Positions 1 through 9,514 of a stretch of DNA of 64,000 nt are shown here, piece after piece. Origin of the DNA: Pseudoclavibacter chungangensis (GTDB taxonomy: Bacteria; Actinomycetota; Actinomycetes; Actinomycetales; Microbacteriaceae); assembly GCF_013410545.1 (NCBI RefSeq), contig NZ_JACCFV010000001.1:3782001-3846000 (forward strand), written 5' to 3'. The notes beneath the pieces were generated by a model, which had not been told where the DNA came from, did not search any database, and saw nothing but the letters and a program-made list of their open reading frames with translations. Every line of letters begins with the position of its first letter. The stretch's first letter is position 1. The position numbers and the translations under genes are program-made.

Positions 1-1211
<1,211 letters not shown>

Positions 1212-1215
<4 letters not shown>

Positions 1216-1769
1216 GCCTTCCGGTCCTCGGTGCGGCGCAGGTCGCGCCCGACACCGGCCCGTGCGAGCGAGCGGGAGAGCCACACGGCGAGCATCGTGA
1301 ACAGGGGCGGCGAGACGGCCGTCGCGCCGATGATGACGATCTGACCGAGCAGGCTCGTCTGTTCCCCGTCGAGCAGGCGGATCGACGCGCCGCACATGAT
1401 GAGGCCCGAGACGATCGAGCCGACGAGGAAGATCCACGTCCGCCAGTGCCGGTAGCGGCCGATGAGGAAGGGGATCTCCTGCAGCGCACCGATCGCGAGC
1501 GAGATGAGGAAGGCGCCGAAGAAGAGGGGCTGGAAGGGGCTCGCCGCGAGGCCCGCGAACGCGGTCGTGAGCAGCCCGACGCCACCGCGCTGGATGAGCG
1601 CCTGCGCGAGCGCGCCCGGCACGAAGTACAGCCCGATCGTGAGCCCGTAGAGGAACGGGACGAGGTTCGCGACCGTGCCGCCGACCCAGGCGTTGACGGT
1701 GAACAGCACGGCACCCGCGACCCCGATCGCGGCACAGGTCATGAGCAGTCGGGTCGAGTAGTGCTTCAC
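1212..1769 (-). CDS. ykoE: ECF transporter S component, YkoE-like
   Basis: Membrane-embedded substrate-capture subunit of an ECF importer; YkoE proteins are tied to thiamine or hydroxymethylpyrimidine uptake. The 185-residue protein begins MKHYSTRLL and shows five to six hydrophobic segments (for example AAIGVAGAVLFTV, LVPFLYGLTIGLYFV, WIFLVGSIVSGLIMC). The short conserved loop LQEIPFL and the length fit the family. It is followed by the double ATPase with a four-base GTGA overlap; a transmembrane coupling protein would be expected beyond the window edge. No TPP riboswitch could be recognised upstream, only a short leader with a -10-like TAAGAT. The family call is good; the exact substrate is inferred. 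Confidence 0.8.
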
Positions 1770-1816
1770 AGGGGCTCCGGTCGCGGAGGCGGACGCGGAG
1801 CCGCCTCACGGCATCC

Positions 1817-1822
1817 ATCTTA
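1817..1822 (-). promoter_or_regulatory. -10-like element upstream of ykoE
   Basis: On the minus strand TAAGAT lies about 48 bases before the ykoE ATG, in otherwise GC-rich sequence. It matches a sigma-70-type -10 box in five of six positions. No convincing -35 partner was found, so this is only a candidate. Confidence 0.35.
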
Positions 1823-1989
1823 GGCTCCCCTCAGCACGCGCCGGGGCGCCGCGACGGCACATTGCGTGCCGGAGCGTGGGCGCACCGCGCCGTCGCGGGA
1901 CCGCCTTCCCCGCGCGGCCCGGTGACGCCCCGGGGGAGCTCGCCCGTGCGGCCGATCCCGCGCGCGGGAGCACCCGTTACCGTGTCGGG

Positions 1990-3546
1990 ATGAGCACGAA
2001 CGAGACCCGGCCGCAGCGACGGCGCGACGCGTTCTGGAACCGGCTCACGGGCGTGGGCGACGGGGTACCGGACGACTGGGTGCGGCCTCGAGAGTGGCGG
2101 CGGCACCTGCCGTTCGACCTCCTGATCGCGGCGCTGCTGACCTCCGGCATGGTCGTCTCGGCCTACACGTACGATCTGCTCTACGTCGCGCTCGATTCGG
2201 GGCGCGACGCGTCGCCGCTGTGGGCGTCGATCGTCGTCCCGCTCCTGTTCTTCGCGGGCCTTGCGGGCCGGCACGCCGCACCGATCCTGTCGATGGTGCT
2301 CGGCAGCACGGCGTTCACGATCGGTCAGCTCGCGCTGTACAACGACAACCTCTTCACGCAGGTCGCGTGCTTCTTCCTCATCTACTCGGCCGGCGCGTGG
2401 AGCGCGCACCGCGTCGCGGTCACGGTCATCCGGCTGATCGCGCTCGTCGCCGGCACCGTGTGGGCACTCGGTTCGTACTCGTACTCGTTCTCGAGCTTCC
2501 CCGCGGCGGACCCGAACGCGGACCTCACGCCGCTCATCGTGTCGTTCACCTTCTTCACCGGCATCATCAACGTGCTCTATTTCGGTGCGGCGCTGCTGTT
2601 CGGTTCGAACGACTATCGACGCGCCGGACGTGAGGAGGTGTTGCGGCGGCAGAGCATCGCCCTCACGGAGCAGGCGAACGCGCTCCTCGAGGAGCGCCGG
2701 ACCGTCGCGCAACAGGCCGTCCAGCTCGACCGCGTCGCGATCGCGCGCGAACTCCACGACGTCGTTGCCCACTACGTATCGCTCATGGGGCTGCAGGCGG
2801 CGGCGGCGCGGCGGAGCCTCGCCAAATCGCCCGACCGGGCCGAGCGTGCCCTGCTCGAGGTCGAGTCGTCGGCGCGCACCGCGATCGCGGAGCTGCAGGC
2901 GATGCTCTCGACCCTGCGGGACGACGAGCGCGATGCGGGCGGGAGCGCGACCGATGCGCCCTCGACGCGAACGATGGATCGGATCCCCGAGCTCGTCGAG
3001 GAGCTGCGTTCGGCGGGCATGGTCGTGAACGCCGAGGTCGTCGGGCGAGCCGGTGAGGTCACGCCCGTCGTCGGCACGGCCGCCTACCGCATCGTGCAGG
3101 AGGCGCTCACGAACGCCCGCAAGCACGCGGGGGCTGCCACGCTCATCGACGTCCGGCTACGTTACCTGTCGACGAGCGTCGAGGTCGAGATCACCGACAC
3201 GGGCGCCTCGGGCGGGTCGGCGCCGCAGTCGGTCGGCACCGGTCGCGGCATCACGGGCATGCGCGAGCGCGTGCTCGCCGTGGGCGGGGTGATCGAGGTC
3301 GGCCCGCGGGCCGAGGGCGGGTTCCGGGTGCGCGCGCGGCTGCCGCTCGTCACGGCGGTGGGGGCGACGGGCACGGCGCCGGGAGCCGGGGGCACGGCGA
3401 AGGTCGTCGACGGGCCGACCGAGCGCGCCGCGGGCTCCGTGGATGCGGGCGACGACGCGAGCAGCGAGCCGCGTGCGACGGATGATGTGCAGGTGACACA
3501 CGGTGTTCACGCGACGGAAGCCGACCCGTCGTCGACCGGCACCTAG
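1990..3546 (+). CDS. NarL-family sensor histidine kinase
   Basis: Membrane sensor kinase of a two-component system. The first about 205 residues hold roughly six membrane segments (FDLLIAALLTSG, IVVPLLFFAGL, VACFFLIYSAG, VIRLIALVAGTVWAL, FTFFTGIINVLYFGAALLF). A HisKA_3 dimerisation helix follows with phospho-acceptor His near 256 (ARELHDVVAHYVSLMGLQAA). The ATPase domain shows an N-box (EALTNARKHAG) and a G-box (TGRGITGMRERV). The C-terminal about 60 residues are low-complexity and probably disordered. The ATG at 1990 was chosen over an in-frame upstream extension because it gives a normal hydrophilic N-terminus. The response-regulator gene follows 33 bases downstream. The signal sensed is unknown. 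Confidence 0.9.
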   Translation: MSTNETRPQRRRDAFWNRLTGVGDGVPDDWVRPREWRRHLPFDLLIAALLTSGMVVSAYTYDLLYVALDSGRDASPLWASIVVPLLFFAGLAGRHAAPILSMVLGSTAFTIGQLALYNDNLFTQVACFFLIYSAGAWSAHRVAVTVIRLIALVAGTVWALGSYSYSFSSFPAADPNADLTPLIVSFTFFTGIINVLYFGAALLFGSNDYRRAGREEVLRRQSIALTEQANALLEERRTVAQQAVQLDRVAIARELHDVVAHYVSLMGLQAAAARRSLAKSPDRAERALLEVESSARTAIAELQAMLSTLRDDERDAGGSATDAPSTRTMDRIPELVEELRSAGMVVNAEVVGRAGEVTPVVGTAAYRIVQEALTNARKHAGAATLIDVRLRYLSTSVEVEITDTGASGGSAPQSVGTGRGITGMRERVLAVGGVIEVGPRAEGGFRVRARLPLVTAVGATGTAPGAGGTAKVVDGPTERAAGSVDAGDDASSEPRATDDVQVTHGVHATEADPSSTGT

Positions 3547-3579
3547 ACTGACCGACGACAGCGGGCGAGAGGGCGACAC

Positions 3580-4317
3580 GTGAACGACGACGATCCGATC
3601 CGGGTGCTTCTGGTCGACGATCACGGGCTCGTGTTGACGGGCTTCCAGCTCATCCTCGAGGCCGAGGACAACATCGAGGTGGTCGGCCAGGCGTCCTCGG
3701 GCAGCGAGGCGATCGTGCTCGCCGACCGCCTTCGCCCGGACGTCGTCTGCATGGACGTGCAGATGCCCGGCATGGACGGCATCGAGGCGACGGCGCACAT
3801 CATGACCGAGCAGGCGGCCCCGCCGCGCATCCTCATGCTGACGACGTTCCACGACGAGCAGGCGGTCCGCGCCTCGCTGCGGGCGGGTGCGAGCGGGTTC
3901 GTGCTCAAGAACTCGCCGCCCGAGACCCTCATCGAGGCGATCAACGTGCTGCACTCGGGCGATGCGCTGCTCGATCCGCAGGTGACGCGCGGCGTGATCG
4001 AGGCGATGCGGCTCGCGGGCGACGCCCCGACGGCAAGCGATGCCGTCGACACGGCACCCGCCCGGGCCGACGCCGCGGACGTGACCTCGGGCTCGGACGC
4101 CGCGCTCGACGTGCTCACGGAGCGTGAACGCGAGGTGCTGCTGCTGCTCGCCGAGGGGCTGAGCAATGCGGACATCGCGCAGCGTCTGTTCGTGTCGGAC
4201 GCGACGATCAAGACGCACGTGTCGAACGTGCTCTCGAAGCTCGGGGTGCACGACCGCATCCATGCCGTCATCTACGCGTACGAGCGGGGTGTCGTCGCGC
4301 CGTCCGGTCGAGGCTGA
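3580..4317 (+). CDS. LuxR/NarL-family response regulator
   Basis: DNA-binding partner of the preceding kinase. The receiver domain shows the acidic pair (LLVDDH), a phospho-acceptor Asp near 59 in VCMDVQMPGMDG, a switch Thr (LMLTTF) and the conserved Lys (FVLKNSPP). An Ala/Asp-rich linker leads to a LuxR-type helix-turn-helix (LTEREREVLLLLAEGLSNADIA, then DATIKTHVSNVLSKLG). The length of 245 residues is slightly above usual because of the linker. The GTG start follows GAGAGGG at a normal distance. It is the second gene of the kinase operon. Its targets are unknown. Confidence 0.92.
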   Translation: MNDDDPIRVLLVDDHGLVLTGFQLILEAEDNIEVVGQASSGSEAIVLADRLRPDVVCMDVQMPGMDGIEATAHIMTEQAAPPRILMLTTFHDEQAVRASLRAGASGFVLKNSPPETLIEAINVLHSGDALLDPQVTRGVIEAMRLAGDAPTASDAVDTAPARADAADVTSGSDAALDVLTEREREVLLLLAEGLSNADIAQRLFVSDATIKTHVSNVLSKLGVHDRIHAVIYAYERGVVAPSGRG

Positions 4318-4365
4318 CGGGCTCGACGCCCGGCGGCGAGGCCCCGGAGGATCGCGCGCGACGAC

Positions 4366-4531
4366 GCTCTCGCGGGTGCCGGCACCCCCGCGGGTGACGG
4401 TGCTCTCGCGGGTGCCGGCACCCCCGCGGGTGACGGTGCTCTCGCGGGTGACGTGGCCTCTCGCGGGCGACGTGGCCTCTCGCGGGTGACGGGCCTCTCG
4501 CAGGTGACGGGGCGCTCGCGGGTGACGGTGC
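4366..4531. repeat. Intergenic 36-bp and 18-bp tandem repeats
   Basis: The 326-base gap between two convergent genes holds two copies of a 36-bp unit, starting at 4366 and 4402, followed from 4438 by about five imperfect units of 17-18 bp built on CTCTCGCGGGTGACG. No gene is supported here, and the rest of the gap (4532-4643) shows nothing recognisable. The array could act in transcription termination or simply be a minisatellite. Confidence 0.75.
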
Positions 4532-4643
4532 CCCGTAGGCGACGGCGCAGCGCGGACGATCCGCGAGCGACACGGCCCATTCGGCACGGTCGGCGCGAAC
4601 ACCCCGGCCGCGATGGGGTCTCCCCGTCGAGGCCGAGGCGTGA

Positions 4644-5510
4644 TCAGGCGACGCGGACGCCGGGGGCGGCGAGCACGATCGGGCCGTCGAACCGCTCGCG
4701 GGCGCGGCGCACCGACTCGGCACCGTCCTCGGGACGGGACAGGTGCGTGAGCACGAGCGTGCCGACGCCCGACTCGGCCGCGATCGTCCCCGCCTCGGCG
4801 GGCGTGAGGTGGCCGTGGCCGCGGTCCTCGGGCGCGGGCTCGTCGAGCCACGTCGCCTCGCACACGAACACGTCGGCTCCGCGTGCGGCGTCGCGGAGCC
4901 CCGGGCAATCGCCCGTGTCGGACGAGAACGTGTAGCTGCGATCGCCGACGCGGAACCGCAGTGCGGCGGAGGGCACGGCGTGCCGGGCGGCGAAGGACAC
5001 GAGCTCGGCGCCCGGCAGTCGGATCGACGTCGTCCCGTCCATCGGCATGGCCTCGAGCACGAACGACTGCGATACGGGCGCGTTCATCGTCGAGAGGGTC
5101 GGGATGCCGAACAGCGCGTCGAACGCGGCCACGCTCGCGGTCGCCCCCTCGGGGACGAGCAGCGGGAGGGGCGGGAGCACCTGCGGGAACGTCCACCGGT
5201 ACGCCCAGGCCATGAGGTCGAGGCTGTGGTCGGCGTGCAGGTGCGTCACGACGAACGCGCGGATCGCGTCGAGCGGATAGCGCGACGTGAAGGCGGCCAT
5301 CGTGCCGGGGCCGGCGTCGACGAGCACGAGTCCCTCGTCGGTGTGGAGCACGTAGCCCGAGGCGGGGCCCGCGGCGTTCGGTGCGGTGGCGTTCGCGCCG
5401 AGCACCTCGAGGATTCCGGTTACTCCGGGCGCCTCGGGCGCCTCGGGACGCGGGGCGACTGCGGCCCGGGTGTCGTCCGGCGTGGGCGTGGCGCTGGTGT
5501 CGTCGCTCAT
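4644..5510 (-). CDS. MBL-fold metal-dependent hydrolase
   Basis: Metallo-beta-lactamase-fold hydrolase of 288 residues. The metal-binding HxHxDH motif is clear (THLHADHSLDL); other likely ligands are His in ARHAVPS, Asp in SSDTGDCPG and His in THLSRPED near the C-terminus. This layout is that of RNase Z/PhnP-like phosphodiesterases, but the substrate cannot be read from sequence. The ATG overlaps the stop of the upstream transporter ATPase as ATGA, so the hydrolase is translated with the importer and may act on what is imported. The first about 30 residues are Pro/Ala-rich and probably disordered. Convergent with the response-regulator gene across a tandem-repeat region. Confidence 0.82.
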   Translation of the reverse strand: MSDDTSATPTPDDTRAAVAPRPEAPEAPGVTGILEVLGANATAPNAAGPASGYVLHTDEGLVLVDAGPGTMAAFTSRYPLDAIRAFVVTHLHADHSLDLMAWAYRWTFPQVLPPLPLLVPEGATASVAAFDALFGIPTLSTMNAPVSQSFVLEAMPMDGTTSIRLPGAELVSFAARHAVPSAALRFRVGDRSYTFSSDTGDCPGLRDAARGADVFVCEATWLDEPAPEDRGHGHLTPAEAGTIAAESGVGTLVLTHLSRPEDGAESVRRARERFDGPIVLAAPGVRVA

Positions 5511-6541
5511 ACGAGGTGCACCGCCTCGGGGGGGAGTGCGAGGGCGACCGTGCCGCCGACCGTGACGGGCCCCTCGGCGAGCACGTCGCACTCGACGCCG
5601 TCGCCGAACGCGACCCGCAGGCGCGTCGTGTCGCCCGCGAACTCGGCCGCCGTCACGGTCGCCGCGACGGTGCCGGGCTCGTCGCCGGGAACGATCGTCA
5701 GGCTGTCGGCGCGGACGAGCAAGCGGCCGGGCGCCTGCGGTGCGAGCCGGGCGGACGGGTCGAAGCGCCAACGACCGTCGAGCGCGGTCGGCACGTCACC
5801 GTCCCACGTCACGTCGAGCAGGAGTGCACCGGCGAGGAAGTCGGCGACGAACGCGTTCTCGGGTGCGTTCCACAGCTCGGCCGGGACGGCGTGCTGCACG
5901 AGTCGACCGCGTTCGAGGGTCGCGATGCGGTCACCGAGCGCGAGGGCCTCGCCCTGGTCGTGCGTGACGATGATCGTCGTGTAGCCCGCGTCGGCGATGA
6001 GCGCCGCGAGCTCGCGGCGCAGGCCGCCGCGAAGCTGCGGGTCGAGCGCCGAGAGCGGCTCGTCCATGAGGACGAGATCGGGGTCCACGGCGAGGGCCCG
6101 GGCGAGCGCGACGCGCTGCCGCTGGCCGCCCGAGAGCGCGTCGGGCCGTCGCTGCGCGAATTCGGTGAGGCGCGTCAGTTCGAGCATCTCGTCGACGCGC
6201 TCGGCGATGTGTGCCTTCGCGGCGTGCCGGGCGCGCAGCCCGTAGGCGATGTTCTCGTTCACCGAGAGGTGGGGGAACATCGCGTAGTTCTGCGGCACGA
6301 GACCGATGTTGCGCTGGGCGGGCGAGAGGCGCGTGACGTCCCTGCCGCCGATCGTGACGCTGCCGGTCGCGACGGGCACGAGGCCCGCGATCGCGCGCAG
6401 GAGCGTCGACTTGCCGCAGCCGCTCGGGCCGATGAGCGCGAGCACCTCGCCCGCGGGCACCGACAGGGTGATGTCCTGGTTGGCCCGCGTAGAGCCGTAG
6501 TCGACCGCGATGTTCTCGATCGCGAGACCTGCTGTGGTCAT
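5507..6541 (-). CDS. ABC importer ATPase, PotA/FbpC-like
   Basis: ATP-hydrolysing subunit of an importer for a small solute. Walker A (GPSGCGKST), Q-loop (LVPQNYAMFPHLS), signature (LSGGQRQR), Walker B (LVLMDEPLSALD) and the switch His (IIVTHDQGEAL) are all present in the first 240 residues. The last about 100 residues form a TOBE-like regulatory domain (LLVRADSLTIVPG, then ECDVLAEG). The ATG overlaps the stop of the upstream permease by three bases, and the stop overlaps the hydrolase ATG. The family covers iron(III), polyamine, molybdate and 2-aminoethylphosphonate importers; the substrate is not resolved. Confidence 0.9.
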   Translation of the reverse strand: MTTAGLAIENIAVDYGSTRANQDITLSVPAGEVLALIGPSGCGKSTLLRAIAGLVPVATGSVTIGGRDVTRLSPAQRNIGLVPQNYAMFPHLSVNENIAYGLRARHAAKAHIAERVDEMLELTRLTEFAQRRPDALSGGQRQRVALARALAVDPDLVLMDEPLSALDPQLRGGLRRELAALIADAGYTTIIVTHDQGEALALGDRIATLERGRLVQHAVPAELWNAPENAFVADFLAGALLLDVTWDGDVPTALDGRWRFDPSARLAPQAPGRLLVRADSLTIVPGDEPGTVAATVTAAEFAGDTTRLRVAFGDGVECDVLAEGPVTVGGTVALALPPEAVHLV

Positions 6542-7314
6542 TGGGATGCTCTCCGTGAGGAGCCGATGGTGCGTGACCAGGTGATGAGCCCGATCACGAG
6601 TGCGGCGCAGAGGATGAAGATGATGGTCTCGGCCGAGGCGAGCTCGAGGCGCCTCGTCTGGTAGGCGTCGAAGAGCGCGAACGGCGCCATGGGCGTCGCG
6701 GGCGGGTTGACGAAGAACGACACGTTGAACTCGCCGAACGAGAGCGCGAACGCCATGCCGCTCGCCTGGATGATCGCGACCGCGGCGGCCGGGATCGTGA
6801 CGCTCCAGAGCGTGCGGAACGGGCTCGCGCCGAGGCTGCGGGCCACCTGCTCGGTCTCGAGCAGTTCGCGCGAGCCGAGCACGGGGACGAGCGCGGCGAT
6901 CGTGAACGGCAGGGTGAACAGGATGTGGCCCGCCACGAGCAGCAGGCCGCTCGGCCGGAGCGCCGCGAACGTGCCGATGAGGGCGATGGAGATCGCGATG
7001 CCGGGGACGGCGAGGGGCACGTTCGCGAGGTACACGGCGATCCTGGCGAACGGCGAGGTCGTGCGGGACACCCACCAGGCGAGCGTGCCGCCGAGCACGA
7101 GGTTCGCCAGCAGCACGATGATGCCGACGAGCACGCTGCGCATGATGCTCGGCGCGAGCAGCACCCACGCCGCGGCGAGCCAGTCGAGCGTGATGCCGCC
7201 ACCGTAGGCGCCCTTCGAGAAGTCCACGCTCGTCGCCGCGACGAGCGTCGCGAGGAAGGGCAGGAGGACGATGCCGAGGACGATCCAGGTCCAGATGGGG
7301 CGCTGCCGGGTCAT
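6538..7314 (-). CDS. ABC importer permease (second)
   Basis: Inner-membrane permease of 258 residues with six hydrophobic spans (WIVLGIVLLPFLATLVAA, SVLVGIIVLLANLVLGG, VPGIAISIALIGTF, LLVAGHILFTLPFTIAALV, IIFILCAALVIGLITW). The EAA loop that docks on the ATPase is visible as LLETEQVARSLGASPFRTLW. Proteins of this size and order follow a sister permease in the Fbp/Pot/2-AEP importer families. The ATG at 7314 overlaps the stop of the first permease. It forms the membrane channel together with that gene product. Confidence 0.88.
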   Translation of the reverse strand: MTRQRPIWTWIVLGIVLLPFLATLVAATSVDFSKGAYGGGITLDWLAAAWVLLAPSIMRSVLVGIIVLLANLVLGGTLAWWVSRTTSPFARIAVYLANVPLAVPGIAISIALIGTFAALRPSGLLLVAGHILFTLPFTIAALVPVLGSRELLETEQVARSLGASPFRTLWSVTIPAAAVAIIQASGMAFALSFGEFNVSFFVNPPATPMAPFALFDAYQTRRLELASAETIIFILCAALVIGLITWSRTIGSSRRASQ

Positions 7315-8273
7315 GCTCTGCCTCCCGTCGTGACGGCGGGCGCCTCGCCCGCGGTGAGTGTGGTGGGGTCGCCCGTCGCGAGGGCCGCCCCGCCGCCCGC
7401 CGCGAGGGACGCCCCGCGGCGGGAGACGGGGGCGGATCCGCCGCGCCGCAGCCAGGCGGAGCCGAGCTGTCCGAGCGCGAGGAACACGATCGAGAGCAGG
7501 CCGAGGACGACGGCCGTGGCGGAGGCCGCGGCGACGTTGTAGCCGGCCGTGCTGAGCTGATCGACGACGTCGAGGGGCAGCAGGCGGATGCCCTGCGAGA
7601 GCGTCGCGATCGTGCCGTAGCCGCCGAACGCCGTCGCGAGGGCCGTGCCGGAGCTCTCGATGACGGCGGGCAGCAGCAGCGGCCACGTGATCGTCCGGAA
7701 CACACGCCATCTCGGCGCGCCGAGCGAGCGCGCCGTCTCGGTGAGTGCCGGGTCGAGTGCCTGCGCGGCGCCCCGGAGCGGCCCGATGACGCGGGGTAGC
7801 GAGAAGTACACGTAGGCGAGGAGCACGCCGGGCAGGAGGTACGCCATGCCCGCGACCCCCGGGAACACACGGGCGAGGAGCCCGGTGTTCCCGATGAGCA
7901 CGATCGCGAAGAAGCCGATGACGGTGCCCGGGAGGGCGATCGGCATCGTCACGAGGGCGTCGGCGATCGTCGAGCGCTTCCCGGCCCGCTCACGCTTCGC
8001 GAGTTCGAGCACGAACGGCACGGCGATCGCGATCGTGATGAGCACCGACATGACCGACACGAGGATCGAGTTCCCGAGCGATCGCTGCAGGGCGGGCGTC
8101 GTGAACACGCTCAGGTAGTAGTCGAACGTGAACCCGGCCTGCTCGGTGAGGCCCGTCTCGCCGATGCCGAGCGAGTTGCGCACGAGCACCGCGAGCGGTG
8201 CGACCGCGAAGACGAGCAGGAAGAGGCACGCGGGGAGTGCGGCGATCCAGCCCAGTCTGGCGTCGGGCCGCAT
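7311..8273 (-). CDS. ABC importer permease (first)
   Basis: Inner-membrane permease of 320 residues. It has an N-terminal span (LGWIAALPACLFLLVFAVAPLAVLV), a periplasm-side loop, then a five-span core with the EAA loop ALTETARSLGAPRWRVFRTI. The C-terminal about 40 residues are Ala/Gly/Thr-rich and probably disordered. The ATG at 8273 overlaps the stop of the substrate-binding gene by one base (TGATG); a GTG three bases earlier is equally placed, so the start is uncertain by one codon. It pairs with the second permease and the ATPase downstream. Confidence 0.88.
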   Translation of the reverse strand: MRPDARLGWIAALPACLFLLVFAVAPLAVLVRNSLGIGETGLTEQAGFTFDYYLSVFTTPALQRSLGNSILVSVMSVLITIAIAVPFVLELAKRERAGKRSTIADALVTMPIALPGTVIGFFAIVLIGNTGLLARVFPGVAGMAYLLPGVLLAYVYFSLPRVIGPLRGAAQALDPALTETARSLGAPRWRVFRTITWPLLLPAVIESSGTALATAFGGYGTIATLSQGIRLLPLDVVDQLSTAGYNVAAASATAVVLGLLSIVFLALGQLGSAWLRRGGSAPVSRRGASLAAGGGAALATGDPTTLTAGEAPAVTTGGRA

Positions 8274-9337
8274 CACTGCCCCACGCGGGACGTGAACTGC
8301 TCGACGAAGTCGGCCTGGACGGCGCCCTGCTTGAGGTAGTCGATCGTCGCGGCGCGCTCGTAGTCGGCGGCGGGCAGCATCTTGTCGGCCATGGCGGCTG
8401 GGATGTCGCCGATGACGGGGCGCATGTAGCCCTCCGCGAAGAGCGATTGCCCCTTCTCGGAGAAGTAGAAGTCGAGGAGCTTGTCGGCGTTGTCGCCGTG
8501 GGGCGCACCCGCGACCTTCGCGACGACGTAGGGGATCTGGAGGGAGCCGTCGCTCGGGATGACGACCTCGACGTTCACGCCCTCGTCGCGCAGCTGGTAG
8601 CCGTTGAAGTCGGTGTCGACGAGGATCGGGATCTCGCCCTGGCTGACCTTGGCGGTCGCGGTCTGTGCGGGCGTGACGGCGCCGTTGTCCTTGAGCTTGG
8701 AGAGGTATTCGAGGCCGTGCTCCCAGTTGTCGAGGTCACCGCCGTGGGCGAGGTTCGCCGCCGTCGCGACGGAGTAGCCGACCGCGGCCTGCGACGGGTC
8801 GAGGTAGCCGACCTTGCCCTGGTACTCGGGCTTGAGGAGGTCGTCCCAGCTCTGCGGCACGGGTGCGCCGTCGAGGTAGTCGGTGTTGACGATGAACGCG
8901 ACCGTGCCGGTGTGCACGGTGTACCAGGAGCCGTCGGCCGCCTTGAGATCGGCGGGGATGTTCTCGACGCCCGCGGGCGTGCTGGGCTGGATGAGTCCGC
9001 CCTGCGAGAGCTGGTCGGCGAACGCGATGCCCGTGTAGGCGACGTCCGCGACGGGCGCGGCCTTCTCGGCCTGCAGGGCCGCGAGGGTCTGGCCCGAGTT
9101 CTTCGGGTCGTTGGGGGCCTGGATGCCGGTGTCGGCCGTGAACTCGCGCAGCACGTTGCCGAAGTTGCCCCACTGCTCGGGGGAGTTGTACGTGATGACG
9201 ATGTTGTCGCCCGTGGCGCCGGTCCCGGCGCCTCCGCCCGCGACCTCGTCGGCGGCGTTCGTGTTGCCGCACGCCGCGAGCGAGAGCACGAGCGCCGCAC
9301 CGAGCGCGATGGCGCCGGCCCGTCGGATTCCTGACAT
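8273..9337 (-). CDS. Extracellular solute-binding lipoprotein
   Basis: Captures the substrate outside the membrane and hands it to the two permeases. A lipoprotein signal is clear, with RRAGAIALGAALVLSLAAC placing the lipidated Cys near residue 23. The mature part is a type-II periplasmic-binding fold typical of the Fe3+/spermidine/2-AEP group (NIVITYNSPEQWG at the start, DGAPVPQSWDDLLKPEYQGKV in the middle, FYFSEKGQSLFAEGYMRP late). It is the first gene of the importer operon, downstream of a LacI gene on the same strand and of a LacI-type palindrome. The ligand is not determinable by eye. Confidence 0.88.
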   Translation of the reverse strand: MSGIRRAGAIALGAALVLSLAACGNTNAADEVAGGGAGTGATGDNIVITYNSPEQWGNFGNVLREFTADTGIQAPNDPKNSGQTLAALQAEKAAPVADVAYTGIAFADQLSQGGLIQPSTPAGVENIPADLKAADGSWYTVHTGTVAFIVNTDYLDGAPVPQSWDDLLKPEYQGKVGYLDPSQAAVGYSVATAANLAHGGDLDNWEHGLEYLSKLKDNGAVTPAQTATAKVSQGEIPILVDTDFNGYQLRDEGVNVEVVIPSDGSLQIPYVVAKVAGAPHGDNADKLLDFYFSEKGQSLFAEGYMRPVIGDIPAAMADKMLPAADYERAATIDYLKQGAVQADFVEQFTSRVGQ

Positions 9338-9389
9338 GGCGGTGTCCTTTCTGAGGTTCCAAGATCACCTGCGGGGAACAGACTGACGT

Positions 9390-9409
9390 TTGCCAAATCG
9401 ATTTAGCAA
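9390..9409. promoter_or_regulatory. LacI-type operator upstream of the importer operon
   Basis: TTGCCAAATCGATTTAGCAA is a 20-bp inverted repeat with a central CG and one mismatched pair, the usual form of LacI-family operators. It sits in the 177-bp gap between the LacI gene and the binding-protein gene, 52 bases before the latter's ATG, so a bound repressor would block the transporter promoter. Confidence 0.75.
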
Positions 9410-9514
9410 CGTGTCGGACGCGTCGTCGCCGAGTCTTCAGTGAGCCTCCGTCGACAGGTCGCGAAGGGTTCACGAAAACGTCACCGAAGACGTCCGTGGG
9501 GTGGGGCGGAGGGA

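Noticed and set aside
1770..1985. Possible TPP riboswitch upstream of ykoE
   Set aside because: A GGGGAGCC-like string is present, but the CUGAGA loop and the second conserved arm are missing and the leader is too short.
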